Assembly: GCA_020851015.1 (NCBI GenBank)
Contig: JADZDN010000264.1
Location: 1-11,490 of the forward strand
DNA length: 11,490 nucleotides
Direction: 5' to 3'
Origin: Alphaproteobacteria bacterium
GTDB taxonomy: Bacteria; Pseudomonadota; Alphaproteobacteria; JAEULC01
Made by a program: the position numbers and the translations under genes. Shown here in pieces: positions 1 through 8,700 of the stretch. The notes beneath the pieces were generated by a model that saw only the letters and a program-made list of their open reading frames with translations, ran no database searches and was not told where the DNA came from. Position 1 is the first letter of the stretch. The number at the start of each line of letters is the position of its first letter.

Positions 1-661
<661 letters not shown>

Positions 662-678
662 GCTTGACAACTCCCGAT

Positions 679-701
679 GCCTGCCAATATGCCCGGCAGG
701 C
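679..701 (-). promoter_or_regulatory. Inverted repeat in the mrp leader (operator or RNA hairpin)
   Basis: GCCTGCC and GGCAGGC are perfect 7-bp complements separated by 9 nt (686-694). On the mrp strand the repeat ends 3 nt before the GGGAG Shine-Dalgarno. It could be a protein-binding dyad overlapping a weak -10-like CATATT in the spacer, or a leader hairpin affecting access to the ribosome binding site. The sequence alone does not separate these, and chance in GC-rich DNA is possible. Confidence 0.4.
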
Positions 702-857
702 CGCCGCGTCCGGATGCGGGGCGGCGCTTTTGTGCTAGCGTGGTTGCTGATATAGGCGGGGCGAACAAGGTTTGCAAAGGCCGGAAAAGGCTGGGACGGC
801 TCCGCAGCCGGGCCGCGCCAGGTCCCGCGGGGCTGGTTGGCGGAACGTCCGGACACG

Positions 858-867
858 AGGGAAAGGG
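858..867 (+). promoter_or_regulatory. hflK ribosome binding site that fixes the start
   Basis: A purine-rich AGGGAAAGGG tract ends 8 nt before the ATG at 876. An in-frame TTG at 837 would add 13 residues but lies upstream of this site. It is therefore rejected in favour of 876, which also gives the MPW N-terminus common among HflK proteins. Confidence 0.75.
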
Positions 868-875
868 CTTCACGG

Positions 876-2009
876 ATGCCTTGGCAGAATCAGGGCGGGG
901 GCGGCGGCCCCTGGGGTAGCGGCGGCGGCGGCGGGGGCAGCCCGTGGGGCCGCGGCGGCGGCGGCGGCGGCATGCAGCCGCCCGACCTCGAAGACCTGAT
1001 CCGCCGGGGCCAGGACCGCTTCAAGAAGATGATGCCCGGCGGCAGCGCGTCGCCGCGCGCGATCGCGCTGATCGTGCTGGTCGCGATCCTGGTCTGGGGG
1101 ATGACCGGCTTCTCCCGCGTCAATCCGGACGAGCAGGGCGTGGCGATGACTTTCGGCAAGTGGGTCGAGACCACGCAGCCCGGCCTGCGCTGGAACTGGC
1201 CCGCGCCGATCGGCAGCATCGAGCGGCCGAAGGTGACCCGCCAGAACCGCGTCGAGGTCGGCTTCACCACCAACGCGCCGCAGAGCCGCGCCGGCGGCAA
1301 GCGCGACGTCGCGTCGGAAAGCCTGATGCTGACCGGCGACGAGAACATCATCGACATCCAGTTCGTCGTGTTCTGGGTCATCAAGGACGCGGGGCAATAC
1401 CTCTTCAACATCCGCAATGCCGATTCGACGGTGAAGAGCGCGTCGGAGGCCGCGATGCGCGAGATCGTCGGCAAGAGCAACTTCGAGTTCGCGCGCACCC
1501 AGGGCCGCGGCCGCATCCAGGAGGATTCGAAGAAGCTGATCCAGCACATCCTCGACACCTACGGCTCCGGCGTGCTGGTGACCCAGGTCGAGATCCAGAA
1601 GGTCGACCCGCCGGCCAAGGTGATCGACGCTTTCCGCGACGTGCAGGCCGCCCGCGCCGACAAGGAGCGCGCGGTCAACGAGGCGCAGGCGTACTTCAAC
1701 GAGCAGACCCAGCGCGCGGAAGGCGAGGCCGAGCGCGTGGTGCGCGAGGCCGAGGGCATCAAGGAGGCGCGCATCGCCGAGGCGAGCGGCGCGTCGCAGC
1801 GCTTCCTGTCGGTTTACGAGCAGTACAAGGCCGCCAAGGACATCACCATGCGGCGCATGTACCTCGAGACGATGGAAGAGATCCTGGCCGGCATGGACAA
1901 GGTGCTCGTCGAGCCGCCTGGCCCGGGCGCCGGCAACGGCGTCGTCCCCTACCTTCCGCTGCAGGAACTGACGACCAAGCGCCGTCCCGCCCAGGGAGGC
2001 GCGCAATGA
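876..2009 (+). CDS. hflK: HflK, SPFH-domain subunit of the FtsH-modulating complex
   Basis: HflK and HflC form a large inner-membrane SPFH/prohibitin-type complex with its bulk on the periplasmic side, which encloses and modulates the AAA+ protease FtsH (known from E. coli). The 377-residue product shows, in order: a Gly-rich cytoplasmic tail with PWG motifs (residues 2-32), one transmembrane helix (about 61-79), an SPFH domain (about 80-260) containing VDPPAKVIDAFRDVQ at 243-257, a charged Ala/Glu/Arg-rich coiled-coil (about 255-305), and a C-terminal helical segment with a Pro/Gly-rich tail. Length and order fit the family. The ATG at 876 is supported by its ribosome binding site and the typical N-terminus. 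The stop overlaps the hflC start as ATGA, so the two are translationally coupled. Confidence 0.97.
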   Translation: MPWQNQGGGGGPWGSGGGGGGSPWGRGGGGGGMQPPDLEDLIRRGQDRFKKMMPGGSASPRAIALIVLVAILVWGMTGFSRVNPDEQGVAMTFGKWVETTQPGLRWNWPAPIGSIERPKVTRQNRVEVGFTTNAPQSRAGGKRDVASESLMLTGDENIIDIQFVVFWVIKDAGQYLFNIRNADSTVKSASEAAMREIVGKSNFEFARTQGRGRIQEDSKKLIQHILDTYGSGVLVTQVEIQKVDPPAKVIDAFRDVQAARADKERAVNEAQAYFNEQTQRAEGEAERVVREAEGIKEARIAEASGASQRFLSVYEQYKAAKDITMRRMYLETMEEILAGMDKVLVEPPGPGAGNGVVPYLPLQELTTKRRPAQGGAQ

Positions 2010-2902
2010 ACCGCTCGGTCCTCGTGATCGCCGGCATCGCGCTGGCGGTCGTCGTCATCATCGCCGGCGGCTCGTTGTTCACGGTGCAGGAGGGCCGCCA
2101 GGCCCTGGTTCTGCGCCTTGGCGACCCGATCCGCGTCATCACCGATCCGGGCCTGAAGGCCAAGTGGCCGGCGGCCGACAACGTGGTCTATTTCGAGAAG
2201 CGCGTGCTGGACTTCGACGCCGAGCGCGCGGAGATGGCGACGGCCGATCAGAAGCAGGTCGAGGTCGACGCCTTCGCCCGCTACCGCATCGTCGATCCGC
2301 TGCGCTTCTACCAGACCGGCAACAGCAACGAGCGGGTGCTGAACCAGCGCCTGGCCTCGATCATCGGCACCAACCTGCGCACGGCGATCGCCGAGGTGCC
2401 GCTGGCCCAGGTGCTGACCGAGGAGCGCGCGCGGCTGATGCAGCGCATCGCCGAGAACGTGAACGTCGAAGCCAAGACCTTCGGCATCACCGTGATCGAC
2501 GTCCGCATCAAGCGCGTGGATCTGCCGGACGAGAACAGCGAGGCGATCTTCCGCCGCATGCAGAGCCAGCGCGAGCAGGAAGCGCGCCGTATTCGCGCCG
2601 AGGGCGCGAAGGATGCGGTCGGCATCCGCGCCGACGCCGACAAGCGCGTGCGGGTGATCGTCGCCGAGGCGCAGAAGCGCTCGCAGATCCTGCGCGGCGA
2701 GGGCGAGTCCGAAGCGACGAAGATCTACAACGAAGCCTATCTCAAGGATCCCGTGTTCTTCGACTTCTTCCGCTCGATGCAGGCGATGAGCAAGGGCCTC
2801 GGCGGCGATTCGACCCGCTACGTGGGTCCGCCGGACGGCGAATTTTTCCGCTATTTCGGGTCGATGGGCGGGACTTCCCCCAAAGCCGCGCCGCCGCCTT
2901 AA
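2006..2902 (+). CDS. hflC: HflC, SPFH-domain partner of HflK
   Basis: HflC is the second subunit of the HflKC complex that regulates FtsH turnover of membrane proteins. The 298-residue product has an N-terminal signal-anchor helix (about residues 4-23), an SPFH domain (about 24-185, with FTVQEGRQALVLRLGDP near its start), a long charged coiled-coil (about 175-240), the family-typical stretch YLKDPVFFDFFRSMQAM at 245-261, and a Pro-rich end. Its start overlaps the hflK stop as ATGA, with a strong AGGGAGG at 1993-1999 placed 6 nt upstream, so reinitiation and fresh initiation are both plausible. A longer reading of this frame starting at 944 is a shadow of hflK and is not used. Confidence 0.97.
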   Translation: MNRSVLVIAGIALAVVVIIAGGSLFTVQEGRQALVLRLGDPIRVITDPGLKAKWPAADNVVYFEKRVLDFDAERAEMATADQKQVEVDAFARYRIVDPLRFYQTGNSNERVLNQRLASIIGTNLRTAIAEVPLAQVLTEERARLMQRIAENVNVEAKTFGITVIDVRIKRVDLPDENSEAIFRRMQSQREQEARRIRAEGAKDAVGIRADADKRVRVIVAEAQKRSQILRGEGESEATKIYNEAYLKDPVFFDFFRSMQAMSKGLGGDSTRYVGPPDGEFFRYFGSMGGTSPKAAPPP

Positions 2903-3040
2903 TCGTTGCCTGGGGGCGGACGAAATCAATTTATAGCTTGACGCAACCGTGATTGGCCTATGATACGGGGATTGCGGTACCGGGAAGACAATACGTCCGC
3001 CTGCGGCGGCCCCGGCCGTTTGCCGTAAGGGTTTGATCCC
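2903..3040 (+). promoter_or_regulatory. hflC-degP intergenic region with a candidate degP promoter
   Basis: The 138-bp gap is AT-richer than its surroundings between about 2921 and 2966. It contains TTGACG (2938-2943) and TATGAT (2959-2964), good matches to sigma-70-type -35 and -10 boxes, but the spacer is 15 bp, shorter than ideal. A small hairpin CCGCC-TGC-GGCGG (2997-3009) would sit in the leader. The degP Shine-Dalgarno is AAGGG (3027-3031), 9 nt before the ATG. I see no T-tract terminator after hflC, so degP may be expressed both by read-through and from its own promoter. I found no convincing RpoE-type GGAAC/CGTT pair. Confidence 0.45.
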
Positions 3041-4522
3041 ATGACGAGATTTATTCGCCTTGTGGCCCTTGGCGCCGTCGCCATCGCGGTGCTCGACCTT
3101 GCGCCGGTACCGATGGCCGGCGCGCAAGCGCGCACCGCGCCCGAGAGCTTCGCCGACCTCGCGGCCCAACTCCTGCCTTCGGTCGTCAATATCTCGACGA
3201 CACAGCTGGTCAAATCCAAGTCCGGCCGCGGACAGGGGCAGGGCCAGGGCCAGGACACGCCCCAGGTGCCGCCGGGTTCGCCGTTCGAGGAGTTCTTCAA
3301 GGACTTCTTCGACCGCAACCCGCAGGAAAACCGCCCGAAGCGCAATACCTCGCTGGGGTCGGGCTTCATCATCGACGCCGGCGGCCTGGTCGTCACCAAC
3401 AATCACGTGATCGCCGAGGCGGACGAGATCACCGTCACGCTGCACGACGACACCAGCCTCAAGGCCGAGATCGTCGGCCGCGATGCCAAGACCGATCTGG
3501 CGGTGCTGAAGGTCAAGACCGACAAGAAGCTGCCGGCGGTCAAGTTCGGCAACTCCGACATCACCCGCGTGGGCGACTGGGTCCTCGCGATCGGCAACCC
3601 GTTCGGGCTGGGAGGGACCGTCACCGCGGGCATCGTCTCGGCCCGCGCGCGCGACATCAATTCCGGTCCCTATGACGACTTTCTGCAGACCGATGCGTCG
3701 ATCAACCGCGGCAATTCCGGCGGGCCGATGTTCAACCTGGCGGGCGAGGTGATCGGTATCAACACGGCGATCTTCTCGCCCACCGGTGGCAGCGTCGGCA
3801 TCGGCTTCGCGATTCCCGCCGCGCTGGCCAAGCCGGTGGTCGACCAGCTGCGCCAGTTCGGCAAGACAAGGCGCGGCTGGCTGGGCGTGCGGATCCAGCA
3901 GGTCAGCGACGAGATCGCGGAGAGCCTGGGGCTCGACCGGACGCGCGGCGCGATGGTCGCCAGCGTGTCGCCCAACGGTCCGGCCGAGAAGGCCAAGATC
4001 GAGGCGGGCGACGTCGTATTGACGTTCGACGGCAAGGACGTGGCCGACATGCGAAGCCTGCCGCGCATCGTCGCGGCGACGCCGATCGACAAGAAGGTGA
4101 CCGCGTCGGTGTGGCGCAAGGGCAAGGAGCTGAAGCTCGACGTCGTGGTCGGCGAGCTCGACGAGACCGACACGGCGGCGCTGCAGCCGGACGCACCGAA
4201 GGGCAAGGAATCGGGCAAGACCACCGTCGACGCGCTGGGCCTGGGCCTTGCCAAGATCAGCCCCGACCTGCGCGACAAGTTCGACATCGACGCGTCGGTC
4301 GAAGGCGTGGTGGTGACCGACGTCGCGGCCGACAGCCCGGCCGCGCAGAAGGGCGTGCGCGCCGGCGACGTGATCGTCGAGGTGGCGCAGGATCCGGTGA
4401 AGGAACCCAAGGACGTCGCCGACCGGATCAAGAAAGCCAAGGTGGCGGGCCGCAAGTCGGTGCTGATCCTGGTCGACCGCCAAGGCGACCTGCGCTTCGT
4501 CGCGATCAAGATCGAGGGCTAG
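3041..4522 (+). CDS. degP: DegP/HtrA-family periplasmic serine protease with two PDZ domains
   Basis: This is a periplasmic trypsin-fold protease/chaperone that degrades misfolded envelope proteins. The 493-residue product begins with a Sec signal peptide (hydrophobic core about residues 5-21, probable AxA cleavage around A28 or A30). The protease domain (about 40-265) carries the catalytic triad: H122 in TNNHVI, D152 in KTDLAVLK and S226 in GNSGGP. PDZ1 lies at about 278-370 and PDZ2 at about 395-490, each with an AGD ligand-loop region. A Gly-Gln repeat (64-71) falls in the loop before the catalytic core, the position of the variable LA loop in DegP. Length and layout match the DegP/Do (MucD/DegQ) group; which paralogue it is cannot be settled here. 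It follows hflKC on the same strand and converges on the DUF455 gene with 10 bp between stops. Confidence 0.95.
   Translation: MTRFIRLVALGAVAIAVLDLAPVPMAGAQARTAPESFADLAAQLLPSVVNISTTQLVKSKSGRGQGQGQGQDTPQVPPGSPFEEFFKDFFDRNPQENRPKRNTSLGSGFIIDAGGLVVTNNHVIAEADEITVTLHDDTSLKAEIVGRDAKTDLAVLKVKTDKKLPAVKFGNSDITRVGDWVLAIGNPFGLGGTVTAGIVSARARDINSGPYDDFLQTDASINRGNSGGPMFNLAGEVIGINTAIFSPTGGSVGIGFAIPAALAKPVVDQLRQFGKTRRGWLGVRIQQVSDEIAESLGLDRTRGAMVASVSPNGPAEKAKIEAGDVVLTFDGKDVADMRSLPRIVAATPIDKKVTASVWRKGKELKLDVVVGELDETDTAALQPDAPKGKESGKTTVDALGLGLAKISPDLRDKFDIDASVEGVVVTDVAADSPAAQKGVRAGDVIVEVAQDPVKEPKDVADRIKKAKVAGRKSVLILVDRQGDLRFVAIKIEG
3230..3253 (+). repeat. Hexanucleotide GGNCAG tandem repeat (four units) in degP
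   Basis: Four consecutive in-frame units GGACAG, GGGCAG, GGCCAG and GGCCAG encode Gly-Gln four times (residues 64-71) in the loop before the protease core. The units are two whole codons long, so gain or loss would keep the frame. Confidence 0.8.
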
Positions 4523-4532
4523 CGGGCTTTCT

Positions 4533-5318
4533 TCAGGCGGCGTAGAACGGGCGGGGGATTCCCGCCCGCTCGCGTGCCTCCTCGTTGAACGGCGGCTTCA
4601 CCACGCCCTCGCAGTACTGCCGGGCCAGCGCGCGCCAGGCCGTCTCGGGATCGAGGCCGCGCTGGGCGCAGGTCCAGGCGAACCACCGCACGCCGGCCGC
4701 CACGTGGGCCACCTCCTCGGCGTAAATCCGGCGCAGCACGTCGGCGCTGCCGCGGTCGCCGACCAGGTCGAGGCGCAGGATCATCGGCGGGGTCACGTCC
4801 AGCCCGCGCGCCTCCAGCGCCATCGGCACGACGGCAAGGCGGGCGAGCAGGTCGTGCGCGGTCCTGGCCGCGGCCTCCCACAGCCCGTCATGCGCCGGCA
4901 GGTCGCCATAGGTCGCGCCGAAATCCGCCAGGCGCGCGGCGAGCAGCGCGAAGTGCTCGGCCTCGTCCGCGGCGACCGCGACCCAGTCGTCGGCGAAGCC
5001 GCGCGGCAGGTCGTGCCCGGCGAACCGCGCCACCATGTCCCAGGCCAGGTCGATGGCATTGAGCTCGATATGGGCGACCGCGTGCAGCAGCGCCGCGCGG
5101 CCCTGGGGCGACGGGCCGATCTTGCGGCGCTTCACCCCGCGCGGCGGGACGAGCGCCGGCCGCGCCGGGCGCGCCGGGCGGTCCGGCACGCTCGGTCGTG
5201 CCGGCGCCGGCACGGCGCCCGCGCGCCAGTCCGCCGCCAGCGCGCGCGAGAGCGCCACCTTGTCCGCCGGCTCGGCGGCGGCCAGGACCGCCAGCGCCCG
5301 CGTGGCGAGGTCGGTCAC
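4533..5318 (-). CDS. DUF455 family ferritin-like (putative diiron) protein
   Basis: The 261-residue product matches the character of the DUF455 ferritin-like family, whose biochemical role is not established; distant similarity to the tRNA hydroxylase MiaE is sometimes noted. Likely metal ligands sit on helices in the expected repeating pattern: H83/E85 in HAVAHIEL, E119 to H122 in DEAEHF, E169 in MALEARGLD, and E201/E202 to H205 in EEVAHV. A Pro/Arg-rich low-complexity linker (residues 36-60) separates an N-terminal helix from the four-helix core. The start is GTG at 5318, 7 bp after the bcp stop; no strong Shine-Dalgarno is visible, which suggests coupling to bcp translation. It is the last gene seen in the glnE-bcp-DUF455 operon. 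Family assignment is fairly secure; diiron binding is inferred from motifs, and the substrate is unknown. Confidence 0.88.
   Translation of the reverse strand: MTDLATRALAVLAAAEPADKVALSRALAADWRAGAVPAPARPSVPDRPARPARPALVPPRGVKRRKIGPSPQGRAALLHAVAHIELNAIDLAWDMVARFAGHDLPRGFADDWVAVAADEAEHFALLAARLADFGATYGDLPAHDGLWEAAARTAHDLLARLAVVPMALEARGLDVTPPMILRLDLVGDRGSADVLRRIYAEEVAHVAAGVRWFAWTCAQRGLDPETAWRALARQYCEGVVKPPFNEEARERAGIPRPFYAA
4548..4568. terminator. Candidate hairpin at the convergent degP/DUF455 junction
   Basis: CGGGCGGG (4548-4555) and CCCGCCCG (4561-4568) form a perfect 8-bp GC stem with a 5-nt loop. It begins 26 nt after the degP stop and lies inside codons 251-257 of the oppositely oriented DUF455 gene. 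No U-tract follows on either strand, so it is not a canonical intrinsic terminator. It may slow polymerase or protect degP mRNA 3' ends, or simply reflect coding GC content. Confidence 0.35.
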
Positions 5319-5325
5319 CGCGGCG

Positions 5326-5793
5326 CTACTTGAGCGCCTTCAACGCGGCCAGCACCTCGTCGACATGGCCGGGCACCTTGACCTTGCGCCAGATGTTGCG
5401 CACGACGCCGCTGGCGTCGATCAGGTAGGTGCTGCGGTCGATGCCCATGTACTTGCGGCCGTACATGCTCTTCTCGATCCAGGCGCCATAGGCCGCGCAC
5501 ACCTTGCCGTCCTCGTCGGAGCCGAGCATGAAGTTCAGCTTCTGCTTGGCCTTGAAGCCGTCATGGCTCTTGGCGCTGTCCTTCGACACGCCGATCACCG
5601 TGGCCTTCAGCTTGCCGAAGTCGGGCATCGCGTCGCGGAAGTCGCAGGCCTCCTTGGTGCAGCCCGAGGTGTTGTCCTTGGGATAGAAATACAGCACCAC
5701 GGGCTTGCCCTTCAGCTTGGACAGGCTGACCGTGCCGCCGCCGTCCGTGGGCATGGTGAAATCCGGTGCCTTCTTGCCGACATCGACGCTCAT
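5326..5793 (-). CDS. bcp: Bcp-type thioredoxin-dependent peroxiredoxin (PrxQ/BCP)
   Basis: This thiol peroxidase reduces hydrogen peroxide and organic hydroperoxides in the cytoplasm with electrons normally supplied by thioredoxin. The 155-residue product has the usual family length. The active site is PKDNTSGCTKEAC, with peroxidatic C45 and a second cysteine, C50, five residues later, the spacing of atypical 2-Cys BCP/PrxQ enzymes. The conserved arginine region (GIDRSTYLID, R120) is present. The ATG at 5793 overlaps the glnE stop as ATGA and has a good GAGGAGA Shine-Dalgarno (5801-5807) 7 nt upstream. An in-frame upstream start at 6042 would overlap 250 bp of glnE and encode non-conserved residues, so it is rejected. 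Translation is probably coupled to glnE. Confidence 0.96.
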   Translation of the reverse strand: MSVDVGKKAPDFTMPTDGGGTVSLSKLKGKPVVLYFYPKDNTSGCTKEACDFRDAMPDFGKLKATVIGVSKDSAKSHDGFKAKQKLNFMLGSDEDGKVCAAYGAWIEKSMYGRKYMGIDRSTYLIDASGVVRNIWRKVKVPGHVDEVLAALKALK

Positions 5794-8700
5794 TCGCTCT
5801 TCTCCTCGTGTCCCTTCGTTTCGCCTTCCGGCCGCGCCGCGCGGATCGCCGCCGCCGGCCGTTCGATCAGCGCCTCGAATGCGCTCGTCACCTTCTCCGC
5901 CAGCGCGCGCATGCGCGCCTCCAGCGCCTCCAGGCCGCCGACCCGGCCGGCCAGCGCCAGCGCGCGGCGCACGCCGACCGGCGCGTCGCGCACGCTGGCG
6001 TCGCCGACCGTCAGGCGCAGCAACCCCTGCACGCGATGCCACAGCGCGGTCGCCTCGATCAAGTCCTCGGCGGTCGCATGGTCGAGCTTGCCCGCGCGGG
6101 CAAGCTTGCGGAACGCCGTGCAGGTGTTGGGATCGAGCACGGCGGGATCGGCGTGCGCGTGGCGGAGCTGCAGGTACTGGGCGATGAAGTCGCAGTCGAC
6201 CAGGCCGCCGCGGGCGTGCTTGACGTCGAACAGGTCGCGGGCGCGGAACTCGCGCGCCATGCGCGCGCGCATGTCGGCGACGTCGAGCACCAGCTTGTCC
6301 GCATCGCGCGGGCGGGTCAGGGCGTCGCGGATCACCGCCTCGATCGCCGCGCGCAGCGCCGGCGGTCCCGCGATCGGCCGCGCGCGGCTGAGCGCCATGT
6401 GCTCCCAGGTCCAGGCGTCGCTCTCCTGGTAGCGCCGGAAACCGCCGATGGCCGAGGCGATCGGTCCCTGATTGCCCGAGGGCCGGAGCCGCATGTCGAC
6501 GTCGTAGAGCTTGCCCTCGGCCGTGGGCGCCGTCAGCGCGGTGATCAGGCGCTGGCTCAAGCGCGCGAAGTAGACCATCGACGGCAGCGGCTTCGGCCCG
6601 TCCGACGCTTCCGCCGCGGTGTCGCCGTAGACGAAGATCAGGTCGAGGTCGGAGGCGACCGTCATCTCGCGTGCGCCGAGCTTGCCGAGCGCGACCACGG
6701 CAAGCTCGGCATCGCCGAAGCGGCCATGCGCGCGCATGAAATCCGCGGCGATCCGGCCGAGCAGGCGGTCGATCGCGATCTCCGCCAGCTCGGTCATCGC
6801 CGGGCCGGCGGCGTGGGCGTCGCTCTGCCCGCGCAACATGCGCAGGCCGAGGTGGAACTTGTGGTCGTTCGACCAGCGGCGGCAGAGGTCGAGCACGTCC
6901 TGGAAATCCTCGGCGCGCTCCAGCATGCGGTCGAGCTCGGCCTCCAGCTCCGCGCGCGGGGGCACGTCGGCCGCGAACCCGGCGCCGAGCACGCCGTCGA
7001 GCAGGATCGGATTGCGCGCGAGCTGCTCGGCCAGCATCGGCGCGCTGCCCATGATGTCGGCGACGAGGTCGAGCAGCGCGGGATTGGATTGGAACAGCGA
7101 CAGGATCTGCACGCCCGCCGGCAGAAGTCCCAGGAACTCGTCGAAGCGGGCGAAGGCGCGATCGGGCTCGGCCGTGCGGCCCAGCGCCGCCAGCAGCCCC
7201 GGCATCAGCTCGGTCAGAAGCTCGCGCGCCCGCGCGCTGCGCATCGCGCGGAAGCGCCCGTGATGCCAGCTCCGCACCCGGTCGGCGACCGACGGCGGAT
7301 CCGAGAAACCCAGGCGCTTCAAGGTCGCCAGCGTGTCCGGGTCGTTCTCCGCGCCGGTGAAGACCAGGTTGCCCAGGACGGTGTCGCCCTCGGCGTCGAC
7401 GGCCGCGCCCAGGGTCGGCGCCGTCTCGAACAGATGCGCGTACCGGCGCTCGACCGTGCGCAGATGCCCTTCCAGCGCTGCGGTGAACGCGGCCGGGTCG
7501 TCGAACGCCATGAAGGCCGCGACCTGCGCGATGCCCGCGTCGTCGGCCGGCATCGCGTGGGTCTGCTTGTCGTCGACCATCTGCAGCCGGTGCTCGAGCC
7601 GGCGCAGGAAACGGTAGGCGGCGATCAGGTCGACGGCCACGGCGCGCTCCAGCTTGCCGTGATCGGCCATCAGGGTCAGCGCCTGACAGGTCGGCGCGAC
7701 GCGCAGCGCCGGCTCGCGGCCGCCCCAGATCAGTTGCAGCGTCTGGGCGATGAACTCGATTTCGCGTATTCCGCCGCGCCCCAGCTTTATGTTATGGCCC
7801 TTGATCGCGACGGCATGGCCGCCGCGGTGGGCGGCGATCTGGCGCTTGATCGAGTGGATGTCCTGGATCGCGGCGAAGTCGAGATGCCGGCGCCAGATGA
7901 ACGGCCGGATATGGCCGAGGAACTGCCGCGCCGCTTCGCGGTCGCCGGCCACCGGACGCGCCTTGATCATCGCGGCGCGTTCCCAGTTCTGCCCGACGCT
8001 GCCGTAGTAGCTTTCGGCGACCGTGACCGGTATCGCCAACGGCGTCACGCCGGGATCGGGACGCAGCCGAAGGTCGGTGCGCAGCACGTAGCCGTCGGCC
8101 GTGCGCTCTTCCATGATCGCGACCAGCTCGCGCGCCAGCCGCACGAAGGCGCTGTGGATGCGGTCGTCGTCCGCGCCCTGCAGCTTCTCGCGGTCATAGA
8201 GCAGGATCAGGTCGATATCGCTCGAGTAGTTGAGTTCGTATGCGCCGAGCTTCCCCATGCCCAGCACGACAAGGCCCGAATCGCGCTCGGGATCCTCGGG
8301 ATGGGGAAGCGCGAAGGCGCCGGTCGCCGCTGTCTTGCGCAGCAGGTGAGCAACCGCCGCCGACAGCGCCGCTTCGGCGAAACCGGTCAGCGCGTTCGTG
8401 ACCTGTTCCAGATCCCATGTGGCAAAGATGTCCGCGAGACCGATGGTCAAGGCGGCCCGCCGCTTGGCCTTGCGAAGCGCTCGCATGAGCTGCGCGCGGT
8501 CGGCATCGAGGAAAAGATCCTGGCGCAAACCCGCCAGTATTGTGGTAAGGATTTGGTTAGGACCGCGTTCTAGAATGGTCCCCAGAAAAGCCGCATCAGA
8601 CAACAAACAGTCGCCGAGAAACGGACTGTTGGCGAATAGAGGGTCCAAGAGGGCGCGGCCAGACGCTTGGTCCGCCATTGCACGAGCGAATTGGGCGACA

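Larger units (their letters stand above)
662..875. promoter_or_regulatory. Divergent mrp/hflK intergenic region with dyad near mrp start
   Basis: This 214-bp gap must hold promoters for both mrp (minus) and hflK (plus). Seen directly: the mrp Shine-Dalgarno at 671-675; a perfect inverted repeat GCCTGCC (679-685) / GGCAGGC (695-701) with a 9-nt AT-containing centre; an AT-richer patch at 727-756 with a weak plus-strand -10-like TATAGG (751-756); and a short palindrome TTTGCAAA (771-778). None of the promoter hexamers is strong, so I do not assign exact transcription starts. No small ORF here has a convincing start and ribosome binding site. Confidence 0.5.

Noticed and set aside
771..778. TTTGCAAA palindrome upstream of hflK
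   Set aside because: Eight bases is too short to call an operator and there is no second copy nearby.
944..2005. Upstream extension of the hflC frame through hflK
   Set aside because: This stretch is hflK read in another frame; hflC has its own ATG and a strong ribosome binding site at 1993-1999.
1949..4483. Minus-strand 844-codon open frame opposite hflC and degP
   Set aside because: It is an antisense shadow of two well-supported genes in GC-rich DNA; its translation is low-complexity, rich in Arg, Ala, Asp, His and Leu, with no recognisable domain.
5794..6042. Longer Bcp starting at 6042
   Set aside because: The extension overlaps glnE, is not conserved-looking, and the ATG at 5793 has a strong Shine-Dalgarno and the normal family N-terminus.
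5766..8573. Plus-strand 935-codon open frame opposite glnE
   Set aside because: It is complementary to glnE, which has both intact catalytic motifs; the product is Arg/Gln/Ala-rich without domains. Its length is explained by GC-rich codon structure.
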